From Bradyrhizobium diazoefficiens USDA 110 (GTDB taxonomy: Bacteria > Pseudomonadota > Alphaproteobacteria > Rhizobiales > Xanthobacteraceae), in NCBI RefSeq assembly GCF_000011365.1, contig NC_004463.1:4450001-4514000 (forward strand): a stretch of DNA of 64,000 bases, read 5' to 3'. A program made the translations under genes and the position numbers. The notes below the pieces were generated by a model, which saw nothing but the letters and a program-made list of their open reading frames with translations, ran no database searches and was not told where the DNA came from. Shown piece after piece: positions 53,060 through 61,113 of the stretch (the stretch's first letter is position 1; each line of letters starts with the position of its first letter).

Positions 53060-54331
53060 TTAGCTCGGCAGCGGCGGCGGGCTCGCCGGCTGCTCGACCG
53101 GCGGCGGAGAGGACGGCTGCTCGGCTGCCGGCTTTGCCAGCGGCTCCACCACATTGCCGCCCTTGTAGACGCGGGCATAGCGGTGGCCGAGGCTGGTCAG
53201 CACCTCATAGCCGATCGTGCCGAAATGATGCGCGAGCTCGTCGACGGTGATGCCTTCGCCGATCAGCGTCACCAGGTGGCCGCGCCGTGCCGCGTTCGGC
53301 GGCAGATCGGTGATGTCGATCGCGATCAGGTCCATGGAGACGCGGCCTGCAACCGGGCAGCGTTTGCCGGCAACGATCACCTCTGCGCCGCGCGTGCCGT
53401 CGTTTGAACTGGCGGCGCGGAAATAGCCGTCGGCATAGCCGACCGCGATGATTGCAAGCTTGGTCGGCCGGCGCGCGGTCCAGGTGCCGCCATAGCCGAC
53501 GCTCTCGCCGCGCTCGACATTGCGAATCTGCACGATGCGCGCCTTGAGGTCGACCACCGGCTGCATCGGATTATCGGCCTCCGGCGTCGGGTTGACGCCG
53601 TAGAGCGCGGCGCCCGGCCGCACCAGGTCGAACTGGAACGGCGCCCCGAGGAAGATTCCGGACGAATTGGCGAGCGCCGCCGGCACGCCGGAGAATTCGC
53701 TGGCGATGCCGCGGAAGGAAGCGAGCTGTTTGGCATTGACGGGGCTGTTGAGCTGCTCGGCCGAGACCAGATGGCTCATCACCAGCGTGATGCCGTGGTC
53801 GCCGGCATTGATGCGGGGGATGATGGCCTGTGCTTCCGCAAGCGTCAGCCCGAGCCGGTTCATGCCGGTGTCGATGTGAACAGCGGCGCCTCCGTTCCAG
53901 CCGGTGCGGCGGCAGAACACGTCCCATTCGGCGAGCTCGTTGAGATCGCCGATCACCGGACGGCAATTGATCTGGGCGTAGTGCTCGCCGGTGTTCTGGA
54001 AATAGCCGCCGAGCACGTAGATGGTCGGCTCCGGTACGGCGGCGCGCACCTTGCGCGCCTCCTCGATGGTGGCGACGAAGAAGGTCTTGCAGCCGGCCTT
54101 GTGGAGGGCACGCGCGACCTGCGCGGCGCCGCAGCCATAGGCATCGGCCTTGATCACCGCCGCGCATTCGGCCGGCACCGCCGTCTTCTCGAGCTTGCGC
54201 CAGTTGGCAATGATGGCGTCGAGGTCGACGGTGAGCACGCCGCCGAAGGCAGCGAGCGCGGCGGCATGGTTGGCCTCCGCTGAGAGAAGGCCGGATTGCG
54301 GGTTCATTTTCGGGTCGGACGCCATTGTCAT
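53060..54331 (-). CDS. alr: Alanine racemase with a proline-rich tail
   Basis: 423 residues, PLP-dependent, supplies D-alanine for peptidoglycan. The PLP lysine is Lys61 in VIKADAYGCG; GMNRLG and SHL(VSAEQ) follow; the second catalytic tyrosine is in GESVGYGGTW. VAGRVSMDLIAID is a further signature. The last ~25 residues (PAAEQPSSPPPVEQPASPPP) are low-complexity and unusual for the family. Next upstream gene on the strand is dnaB. Confidence 0.94.
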   Translation of the reverse strand: MTMASDPKMNPQSGLLSAEANHAAALAAFGGVLTVDLDAIIANWRKLEKTAVPAECAAVIKADAYGCGAAQVARALHKAGCKTFFVATIEEARKVRAAVPEPTIYVLGGYFQNTGEHYAQINCRPVIGDLNELAEWDVFCRRTGWNGGAAVHIDTGMNRLGLTLAEAQAIIPRINAGDHGITLVMSHLVSAEQLNSPVNAKQLASFRGIASEFSGVPAALANSSGIFLGAPFQFDLVRPGAALYGVNPTPEADNPMQPVVDLKARIVQIRNVERGESVGYGGTWTARRPTKLAIIAVGYADGYFRAASSNDGTRGAEVIVAGKRCPVAGRVSMDLIAIDITDLPPNAARRGHLVTLIGEGITVDELAHHFGTIGYEVLTSLGHRYARVYKGGNVVEPLAKPAAEQPSSPPPVEQPASPPPLPS

Positions 54332-54371
54332 GGCGCCGTTTTACGCAAGAGGCAGGTCTGGTTCAAGGAAC

Positions 54372-55883
54372 TCAGTAGTCGTTGCTGTTGCGAGCCGGCA
54401 TCTGGCTGTCGGGCGCGAGGTCACCGAACCGCGTGACGGAGGCTTCGAACGCCAGATCGACGGTGCCTGTCGGGCCGTGGCGCTGCTTGCCGATGATGAC
54501 CTCGGCTTTTCCGTGCGCAAGACTCATGTCAAGCTGCCACTTCTCGTGTTCAGGCGTGCCCGGGCGGGGCTCCTTCATCGCGAGGTAATATTCCTCGCGG
54601 TACACGAATAGGACGACGTCGGCGTCCTGCTCGATCGATCCGGATTCACGCAAGTCGGAGAGCTGCGGCCGCTTGTCGTCGCGGGATTCGACCTGGCGTG
54701 AGAGCTGGGACAGCGCGATCACGGGAACGTTGAGCTCCTTGGCGAGCGCCTTCAGGCTGGTCGTGATCTCAGTGATTTCCTGCACGCGGCTGTCGCTGGC
54801 GCGCTTGCCCGAGCCGGACAGCAGCTGGATGTAGTCGATCACGAGCAGGTCGAGGCCCTTCTGACGCTTCAGGCGGCGCGCGCGCGCCATCAGCTGCGCG
54901 ATCGACAGGCCTCCAGTCGCGTCGACATAGAAAGGAAGCGATTGCAGCTCGATCGAGACCTCCCGGATCTTCTCGAAATCGGCTTCCGAGATGCCGCCGC
55001 GGCGGATGTGGGAGGAGGGAACGCCGGTGCGCTCGGCCACGATACGCGTGGCGAGCTGGTCGGCCGACATTTCGCAGGAGAAGAAGCCGATTACGCCGCC
55101 ATTGGCGGCCTTCGTGGTGCCGTCGGCCTGGAGTTCCGGAACGTAGGCGCGTGCGACATTGTAGGCGATGTTGGTCGCCAGTGACGTCTTGCCCATGCCG
55201 GGACGTCCCGCGACGATGATGAGATCGGAGTGCTGCAGGCCGCCCATCTTGGTGTCGAGGTCGCGCATACCCGTCGAGATGCCCGACAGCTTTCCGTCGC
55301 GCTGGAACGCCTTTGCCGCGAGATCGACCGCGACCGCCAACGCCTGCGAGAATTTCTGGAAGCCGCCGTCATAGCGCCCGGACTCGGCGAGTTCGTACAG
55401 CTTTCGCTCGGCGTCCTCGATCTGCGCGCGCGGCTGGAAATCGACCGGGGCGTCATAGGCGACATTGACCATGTCCTCGCCGATGCCGATCAGGTCGCGC
55501 CTGAGCGACAGGTCGTAGACGGTGCGGCCGTAGTCCTGGGCGTTGATGATGGTGGTCGCTTCGGCAGCGAGGCGCGCCAGATATTGCCCGATGGTCATGC
55601 CCCCGACGTCGGTATCGGCGGGCAGGAACGTCTTCAGCGTGACGGGCGTGGCGATCTTGCCCATCCGGATCAGGCTGCCGGCGGTGTCGAAGATGGTCTG
55701 GTGCAGCGGCTCGAAGAAATGCTTCGCCTCCAGGAAGTCGGAGACGCGGTAGAAGGCATCGTTGTTGACCAGGATGGCGCCCAGAAGGCTCTGTTCCGCC
55801 TCGATATTGTGCGGCGCGCTCCGATAGGTCGGAGTTCCTGCGTCAGGCGCGAGTTTGAGAACGTTCGAATCAGTCAGGGCCAT
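54372..55883 (-). CDS. dnaB: Replicative DNA helicase DnaB
   Basis: 503 residues. N-terminal DnaB domain (PHNIEAEQSLLGAILVNNDAFYRVSDFL), and a RecA-like ATPase with Walker A GRPGMGKTSLA, Walker B LLVIDYIQLL and SQLSRQVESR with the arginine finger. It unwinds DNA at the replication fork. alr follows on the same strand, as in many alphaproteobacteria. Confidence 0.96.
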   Translation of the reverse strand: MALTDSNVLKLAPDAGTPTYRSAPHNIEAEQSLLGAILVNNDAFYRVSDFLEAKHFFEPLHQTIFDTAGSLIRMGKIATPVTLKTFLPADTDVGGMTIGQYLARLAAEATTIINAQDYGRTVYDLSLRRDLIGIGEDMVNVAYDAPVDFQPRAQIEDAERKLYELAESGRYDGGFQKFSQALAVAVDLAAKAFQRDGKLSGISTGMRDLDTKMGGLQHSDLIIVAGRPGMGKTSLATNIAYNVARAYVPELQADGTTKAANGGVIGFFSCEMSADQLATRIVAERTGVPSSHIRRGGISEADFEKIREVSIELQSLPFYVDATGGLSIAQLMARARRLKRQKGLDLLVIDYIQLLSGSGKRASDSRVQEITEITTSLKALAKELNVPVIALSQLSRQVESRDDKRPQLSDLRESGSIEQDADVVLFVYREEYYLAMKEPRPGTPEHEKWQLDMSLAHGKAEVIIGKQRHGPTGTVDLAFEASVTRFGDLAPDSQMPARNSNDY

Positions 55884-56175
55884 GGTCGGACGTGCTTAGC
55901 AATTTTCTTGGGCGGATGCGGGGCCGGGATAAAGCGCCGCCTGCGCCCAAAGCGGAAGCAAAAGCTCGCCGCTATCAACCGCTCAGTTAAAATGGTGGAT
56001 GATTAGCAGCCGCAGCATGCGCCGCGCTTGACGGATTTTTGCGGAACTCCCCCCGGCCTGGAAGCGGCCGCGACTGTGCCGCGGAAAAATACTGAAACAG
56101 TGAACCTAATGGATTGGGGTGCAGACGTATGAAGAGCGCGCGAAATGACGCGCGCTGGCCGCTTTCGGCTCGGGC
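55884..56175. other. Gene-free stretch upstream of dnaB
   Basis: About 290 bases with no convincing gene on either strand. One hairpin is seen near 56135-56154 (AGCGCGCgaaatgacGCGCGCT), close to the end of the small membrane protein gene and a possible terminator for it. The dnaB promoter is probably here but I could not mark its elements. Confidence 0.4.
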
Positions 56176-56295
56176 TCAGACCAGCAGGAGGTAGACCAGT
56201 GCAACCAGGGCCGCCCCGACGCCGGTAGCGATCAGGGCGTAATCGGTGCGGAGGTCGTCCTGCACGTCGAATGAGGTTTGGGTCTCTTTGCTCAT
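56176..56295 (-). CDS. Tiny membrane protein (39 aa)
   Basis: MSKETQTSFDVQDDLRTDYA is followed by one hydrophobic helix to the stop (LIATGVGAALVALVYLLLV), a tail-anchored layout with a short cytoplasmic head. Codon bias agrees with neighbours. No obvious ribosome binding site is seen. A perfect CRP-type palindrome lies 34 bases upstream of its start, on the shared intergenic region with the plus-strand gene at 56437. Confidence 0.5.
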   Translation of the reverse strand: MSKETQTSFDVQDDLRTDYALIATGVGAALVALVYLLLV

Positions 56296-56328
56296 GGCGA
56301 CGGTCTAAGCCAGGCCCGACCAGACTTA

Positions 56329-56344
56329 TGTGAAGCAGATCACA
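56329..56344. promoter_or_regulatory. CRP-type palindrome TGTGA-N6-TCACA
   Basis: TGTGAAGCAGATCACA is the exact CRP consensus half sites with a 6-base spacer. It lies between the tiny membrane gene (start 56295, minus) and the small plus-strand frame at 56437. A CRP/FNR-family regulator could act on either. It could also be a chance match. Confidence 0.5.
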
Positions 56345-56436
56345 TCTCCCCGGATTCTTTCGGGGGTAGAGCCGGAACGGACGGGCGGACAGGGGATTGT
56401 CCCCGGTAACCCGCCATCAGGGGGACGAGGCAAGCG

Positions 56437-56643
56437 ATGCGGCCAGAACGGCAGCACGGGATATGGCGAAGCGAGGCAGGCAGCCGGCTCTGGCTGTCCG
56501 GGCTGATCGCGGCCATGCAGCATGCCGAGCGCCCCGAAGTCCGCCGCCAGCCGGTCGCGCCCGAGATCCTGGCGGAACTGCGGGCGCAGTTGGCGTTAAC
56601 GGCGTCTTTCCGCTCTTCTCCGATTTCAACCTCGCGCCACTAG
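56437..56643 (+). CDS. Possible small hypothetical protein (68 aa)
   Basis: Starts MRPERQHGIWRSEAGSRLW after GGGGGACGAGGCAAGCG. Codons from about residue 15 to 55 (LSGLIAAMQHAERPEVRRQPVAPEILAELRAQLAL) look like real coding DNA, but the end is less so. No family is recognised. It ends 3 bases before the end of cfa on the opposite strand. Low confidence. Confidence 0.38.
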   Translation: MRPERQHGIWRSEAGSRLWLSGLIAAMQHAERPEVRRQPVAPEILAELRAQLALTASFRSSPISTSRH

Positions 56644-56646
56644 CCT

Positions 56647-57897
56647 CTATTCACCGGCCAGCTTCAGCCGTGGCTTGGCGCCGCCCTCGATGGCCCGGAG
56701 GCGGGCTTCTTCGTGCGCGACGTAGTCACGGGTGATTGGCACCACGCCCTGACGCTTGGTGAGCTGGATCTGGAAGTTCATCATGTGCTGCTTGCGGAAC
56801 GTCATCTCGCTGGCCGCCAGATAAAATTCCCACATCAGGGCGAAGCGCTCGTCGTAAAGCTGCACGGCCTCCTCGCGCCGCGCCATGAAGCGCTCCCGCC
56901 AGGCCTTCAGCGTCTCGGCGTAATGCAGCCGCAGGATCTCGATGTCGCAGACCAGGAGACCAGCACGCTCGATCGCCGGCAGCACTTCGGACAGAGCGGG
57001 GATGTAACCGCCCGGGAAGATGTACTTGGCGATCCAGGGATTGGTCGAATCCGGGCCCTGTGAACGGCCGATCGAGTGCAGCATCATGACGCCGTCCTCG
57101 TTCAGGAGTTCGGCGCAGCGCTGGAAGTAGGCGTCGTAGAACCTGACGCCGACATGCTCCAACATGCCGACCGAGACGATCCGGTCGAACGGCCCGTCAA
57201 TGTCGCGATAGTCCTGGAGCAGGAATTTGGCCGATCGGGTCAGGCCCTTTTCGGCCGCGCGCGCATTGGCGAGCTGCAACTGCTCTGACGACAGCGTGAT
57301 GCCGGTGACGTCGGCGCCTGCGGTCTCGGCGAGATAGAGCCCGAGGCCGCCCCAGCCCGAGCCGATGTCGAGCACGCGCTCGCCGCCCTTGACGCGAAGC
57401 TTTGCGGCGATGTGGCGCTTCTTGGCGAGCTGCGCGTCGTCGAGGGTGCTCTCCGGCGTCTCGAAATAGGCGCAGCTATATTGCTTGTCGGCGTCGAGGA
57501 AGAGGGAATAGAGCCGGGCGTCGAGATCGTAGTGATGCGCGACATTGCGACGCGAGCGCGCGCGCGGATTGAACTGCTTCAGATGCCGCGTCAGATAGCG
57601 CAGGTGCCACCAGGGTTTTGCCCACTGCGGCAACAGGTCGGGTTGATCGAGCAGGATCGCGAGGGCATCAGCTATGGTGCCGCGCTCGACGACGAACTCG
57701 CCATCCATATAGGCCTCGCCAAGCCCGAGCTCGGGATTGATGAGGATCTTCCGTTCCGCGTCCGCAGTCACGAAACGGACTGCGATCGGTTCGCCTGAGC
57801 CGTCGCCGACGGTGAACTTCGACCCCTTCGCCGTGGTCACCGTCATCGACCCGCGGCGAATGAATTGAGACAGGAATTGACGCAACAAACGGTCCAT
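56647..57897 (-). CDS. cfa: Cyclopropane-fatty-acyl-phospholipid synthase
   Basis: About 416 residues. It methylates double bonds of phospholipid acyl chains at the membrane face, using S-adenosylmethionine. Motifs: YMDGEFVVERGTIADAL, NVAHHYDLDARLYSLFLD, SCAYFETPESTLDDAQ (lipid site), VLDIGSGWGGLGLYLAE (SAM site) and GMLEHVGVRFYDAYF. The start is the ATG at 57897, GAGGAAGGTGTCG upstream; the GTG at 57903 is too near that site. Confidence 0.95.
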   Translation of the reverse strand: MDRLLRQFLSQFIRRGSMTVTTAKGSKFTVGDGSGEPIAVRFVTADAERKILINPELGLGEAYMDGEFVVERGTIADALAILLDQPDLLPQWAKPWWHLRYLTRHLKQFNPRARSRRNVAHHYDLDARLYSLFLDADKQYSCAYFETPESTLDDAQLAKKRHIAAKLRVKGGERVLDIGSGWGGLGLYLAETAGADVTGITLSSEQLQLANARAAEKGLTRSAKFLLQDYRDIDGPFDRIVSVGMLEHVGVRFYDAYFQRCAELLNEDGVMMLHSIGRSQGPDSTNPWIAKYIFPGGYIPALSEVLPAIERAGLLVCDIEILRLHYAETLKAWRERFMARREEAVQLYDERFALMWEFYLAASEMTFRKQHMMNFQIQLTKRQGVVPITRDYVAHEEARLRAIEGGAKPRLKLAGE

Positions 57898-58177
57898 CGA
57901 CACCTTCCTCTCGAGCGAACCCGAAGAGATGCGACCAACCCGGCTTTCACATCAGACGCTCAGGTCCCGCTCAGGTTCCTATGCGTTTGCATCTAAATCT
58001 AGGGAGGGTATTCCGCTCCCGCTATTGCGCTGTATTCAATGCCGATATTCCAAAAGCGCTTAATCACATCCTTGCGCGCGGACCCTGCTTCCATTCGCGG
58101 CTCAATCCGGTAAAAGGTGACCGCCGCCGCGCCGGGATGCCGGCTGCATTCGCGGAAATTCAACGGAGATGATGGGA

Positions 58178-59155
58178 ATGTCGAGCCGAGCGCTCAGCCT
58201 CGCGACGGTAGTGCTTCTGATCGGCTTCGGTGCGGCCGATGCCGTTCTGGCACAGGCGACGAACCTCGAGGCCGGCAAGGCCCCATCCCAGCTCTTCGCG
58301 CAGACCTGCAGTGCCTGCCACAAGAGCCCGAGGGGGCTGCTGAAGACTGTCGCGCCGGGCTCGCTCCCGGGTTTCCTGCGTCAGCACTACACGACCAGCT
58401 CCGACATGGCCGGCGTGCTGGCCTCCTACCTCGTTTCGAACGGCGCCACCGACACCCGCTACCAGGCCAAAGACGGCAAGGACAAGAAGGACGGCGCCAA
58501 GGACAAGGAAGCGAGCACCAATCCTGCGCAGTCGCCCGAGCATCAGGGCCGTCGCCAGCGCTCCCAGGAGGCCGCCAAGCCGGAAGGCGAAACCGCCGCT
58601 CCAGCCGCCGAGGGCGCGCGCCAGAAGCGCGCGGCGCGGCCGAGCGAGGAGGGGGTAAAGGAAGGCGCGAAGCCCGAGGGGCAAGCCACGCCGGAGGGCC
58701 GCAAGGCCAAGCGTCTCAGCAAGCGCGGCAAGCCCGAAACCGAAGAGGCGCCGAAGGTCGATGCCGCCGCGCCGGCCGCTGACGACAGGAAGAGCGAGCC
58801 CAAGCCCGACACCGCCAAGGTCGAGCCCGGTCGCGACGAAGCCAAGCCCGACAGCGCCAAGGCCTCGGAGAAACCCGCCGAGCCGAAGCCGGAGAGCGCC
58901 AGGGTCGAGCCGCGCGGCAGCGAAGCTCCGGCGCTGCGGCCCGATCCGGTGCCGCAGGTGACGCCGGCCCCGCCGGCGGCCGCCACGAAGCCCGCCGAGC
59001 CGGCCGCGCCCAAGGCGGCGGAAGAGGCGGCTCCCGCGCCTGCCGCAAGCTCCGAGCCGGCGGTCAAGCCGCAGGAGCCGGCGCCGCCCACGACCGCTGC
59101 GGCCCCGCCGCCGACGGAGTCATCGGGACCGCCAGCACCGCCGATTTCGCGCTAA
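58178..59155 (+). CDS. Short c-type-cytochrome-like domain with a long disordered tail
   Basis: 325 residues. Signal peptide to about residue 26 (ending AVLAQ), then a small domain with a heme c motif CSACH (residues 44-48) and a possible methionine ligand in SSDMAGVLASYLVSNG. From about residue 85 the chain is Lys/Pro/Ala/Glu-rich low complexity to the end (PPAPPISR). The domain is far shorter than a normal cytochrome c and the tail is unlike it. ATG 58178 has GGAG at a good distance; nearer ATGs at 58169 and 58172 are less likely. Confidence 0.72.
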   Translation: MSSRALSLATVVLLIGFGAADAVLAQATNLEAGKAPSQLFAQTCSACHKSPRGLLKTVAPGSLPGFLRQHYTTSSDMAGVLASYLVSNGATDTRYQAKDGKDKKDGAKDKEASTNPAQSPEHQGRRQRSQEAAKPEGETAAPAAEGARQKRAARPSEEGVKEGAKPEGQATPEGRKAKRLSKRGKPETEEAPKVDAAAPAADDRKSEPKPDTAKVEPGRDEAKPDSAKASEKPAEPKPESARVEPRGSEAPALRPDPVPQVTPAPPAAATKPAEPAAPKAAEEAAPAPAASSEPAVKPQEPAPPTTAAAPPPTESSGPPAPPISR

Positions 59156-59234
59156 GCCAACCCGCATTCTCAGATCAAGTTGCGAAGGTCGCGCTCGCCG
59201 CGGCCTTCGCATCGTCTTGACCGCGATTGGAGCA

Positions 59235-59256
59235 GTACTCTAGAGTGGTACTCTAG
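59235..59256. promoter_or_regulatory. Putative TetR operator: direct repeats GTACTCTAG and palindrome ACTCTAGAGT
   Basis: GTACTCTAG occurs at 59235-59243 and 59248-59256, and ACTCTAGAGT at 59237-59246 is a perfect palindrome. The second copy runs into AGGAGG, the ribosome binding site of the TetR gene at 59265, so a bound repressor would block both transcription and translation start. Inferred. Confidence 0.55.
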
Positions 59257-59264
59257 GAGGCGCG

Positions 59265-59861
59265 ATGACGACGAGCGTGCGTGACGACCTGTTGGCGGCG
59301 GGGCTGTTCGTGTTCGACCGCGTCGGCTTCGAAGCTGCGACGGTGGCTGCGATCCGCGCCAAGGCGCGCGCCTCCAACGGCAGCTTCTTTCATGCCTTCG
59401 GGTCGAAGAAGGAGCTGGCCGGCGCGCTGTTCCTGGAGGTGCTGCGGCATTATCACGCCGCGGTGCTGGCCGCGCTCGATCCCGTGCCTGATGCCGAACA
59501 GGGCATCGATCGCCTGATCCGGGCGCATCTCGACTGGGTCGTCTCGAGCCGGCGCGAGGCCCGCTATCTCTTCGAGATCTCGCGCAGCGAATGGGGCGAG
59601 GACGTCCGCGACGCCCAGCGCGCACAGAATGCGCGCCTTGCCGAAGGCATCGAACGCTGGCGCGCGCCTCTGGTTGCCGGCGGCGAGCTCCTGCCGATGA
59701 CGCCGGTGACGTTCATCAGCCAGCTCATCGGCCCGGCGCAGATCTTCTGCCGCGCCTTCCTGTCGGGTCGCGATCGTGCCGATCCGCGGAGCGAAGCCGA
59801 CACGCTGGTCGCCTGCGCCATCCGCGCGCTGCGGCCGCCCGATCGCATCAACAAGCAATAG
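59265..59861 (+). CDS. TetR family transcriptional regulator
   Basis: 198 residues. Helix-turn-helix region LLAAGLFVFDRVGFEAATVAAIRAKARASNGSFFHAFGSKKELAGALF. The C-terminal half is a ligand domain with no distinctive signature. It is upstream of the thioesterase gene by 11 bases, one operon. The operator overlaps its ribosome binding site. Confidence 0.88.
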   Translation: MTTSVRDDLLAAGLFVFDRVGFEAATVAAIRAKARASNGSFFHAFGSKKELAGALFLEVLRHYHAAVLAALDPVPDAEQGIDRLIRAHLDWVVSSRREARYLFEISRSEWGEDVRDAQRAQNARLAEGIERWRAPLVAGGELLPMTPVTFISQLIGPAQIFCRAFLSGRDRADPRSEADTLVACAIRALRPPDRINKQ

Positions 59862-59872
59862 GGAGAGATGTC

Positions 59873-60340
59873 ATGCGAGCCGAAGCAGATCCGGAATTTG
59901 CGGCCGTAGCCGAGCGCATCCACGCCAATGTCGGCCGCCAAGGCTTTATGAACCTCGTCGGTGCCGAGCTCTCGGAATTGTCGCGCGGCACCTGCACGAT
60001 CGCGGTGGAGCGCCGGCCGGAGCTGCTCCAGCAGCACGGCTTTTTCCACGGCGGCGTCACCGCCTTTTTGGTCGACAACGCCACGACGATCGCGGCCGCC
60101 ACTTCGCGCGGCCAGCCGGCGCTGACGGCGGAATACAAGCTCAATTTGTTGTCGCCCGCTGTCGGCGAGAAGCTGATCTGCCGGGCAAGGGTGATCAAGC
60201 CGGGACGTCAGGTCTCGGTGGTGGCGGCCGACGTGTTCTGTGTCAGCGACGGAGTCGAGAAGCACACGGCAACGGCGCTCGCTTCGATCGCGATGCTGAG
60301 CGAGGACGTCGCCGCCAAAACGAAAAGCCCGGCCGCTTGA
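59873..60340 (+). CDS. PaaI-type hotdog thioesterase
   Basis: 155 residues. The hotdog fold signature is VERRPELLQQHGFFHGGVTAFLVDNATTIAAATS (HGG with catalytic residues) and KLNLLSPAVGEKLICRARVIKPGRQVSVVAADVF. It hydrolyses acyl- or aryl-CoA. GGGAGAG precedes the ATG. Its stop lies within the stem of a terminator hairpin. It is probably controlled by the TetR protein upstream. Confidence 0.88.
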   Translation: MRAEADPEFAAVAERIHANVGRQGFMNLVGAELSELSRGTCTIAVERRPELLQQHGFFHGGVTAFLVDNATTIAAATSRGQPALTAEYKLNLLSPAVGEKLICRARVIKPGRQVSVVAADVFCVSDGVEKHTATALASIAMLSEDVAAKTKSPAA

Positions 60341-60355
60341 AGCGACCGGGCTTTT
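60323..60355 (+). terminator. Rho-independent terminator of the TetR-thioesterase operon
   Basis: AAAAGCCCGG at 60323-60332 pairs with CCGGGCTTTT at 60346-60355, with an inner CGCT...AGCG stem. The 3' arm ends in TTTT. The stem includes the thioesterase stop codon. The mirrored A-run makes it usable on both strands, and the rplI gene on the minus strand ends downstream. Confidence 0.85.
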
Positions 60356-60365
60356 GATTTGTCTT

Positions 60366-60450
60366 CGTCATTCCGGGACAGCACATCGGCGCTGGACCCG
60401 GAATCTCGAGATTCCGGGTCTGGTCCTTCGGACCATCCAGGAATGACGAC
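60366..60450. repeat. Palindromic repeat CGTCATTCCGGGA...CAGGAATGACG
   Basis: CGTCATTCCGGGA pairs with CCAGGAATGACG, and the centre CCGGAATCTCGAGATTCCGG is a perfect palindrome. It belongs to the family at 42113-42193. It lies between the thioesterase terminator and the end of rplI. Confidence 0.8.
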
Positions 60451-60457
60451 GTTGGAG

Positions 60458-61063
60458 TTACTTCTCGGTCTCTTCCGCAGCCGGGGCCGGCTCGACGTCG
60501 TCGTGCTGGGCTTCCGGATCGAAGAACTCGCCGGCGGCGGCGATCGCCTCGGCGGCCGCATCGCGGTCCTCGTTGCGGGTCGAGATGTCCTCGCCGCGGT
60601 TGATGCGCTCGGCCTCGTCCTGGCTGCGCGCAACCGTGACGGTGATCTCGACCTCGACCTCGGGGTGAACGGCGACGGTGATGGTGTGCTTGCCGATGGT
60701 CTTGATCGGTGCGTCGAGCTGGATCTGCGGGCGAGCGAGCGAGATGCCGTCGGCTTCGAACGCGACGACGATGTCACGCACGTTGACCGAGCCGAACAGC
60801 TGGCCGGCTTCCGAGGCCTGGCGGATCACGATGATGTTCTTGCCCTGGATCTTCTCGGCGACCTTGGACGCCTCGGCCTTGGACGCGAGGTTGCGGGCCT
60901 CGAGGTCGGCCTTCATGCCGTCGTACTTGGCGCGGTTGTCGGCGGTGGCGCGCAGCGCCTTGCCGCGCTTGAGCAGGAAATTACGGGCGTAGCCGTCGCG
61001 AACCTTCACGACTTCGCCCATCTGGCCGAGCTTGTTCACGCGTTCCAGCAAAATGACTTCCAT
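60458..61063 (-). CDS. rplI: 50S ribosomal protein L9
   Basis: 201 residues: [36 protein letters not shown] is the L9 N-domain, joined by a long helix to a C-domain [26 protein letters not shown]. An acidic extension of about 45 residues ([32 protein letters not shown]) ends the protein, longer than E. coli L9. RBS AAAGGAGAACGAAT. It is downstream of rpsF-rpsR-DUF2232. Confidence 0.96.
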
Positions 61064-61113
61064 ATTCGTTCTCCTTTGAAGTGCTCTGTGAGTTCTGGGT
61101 TTCAGGGGTGGAC

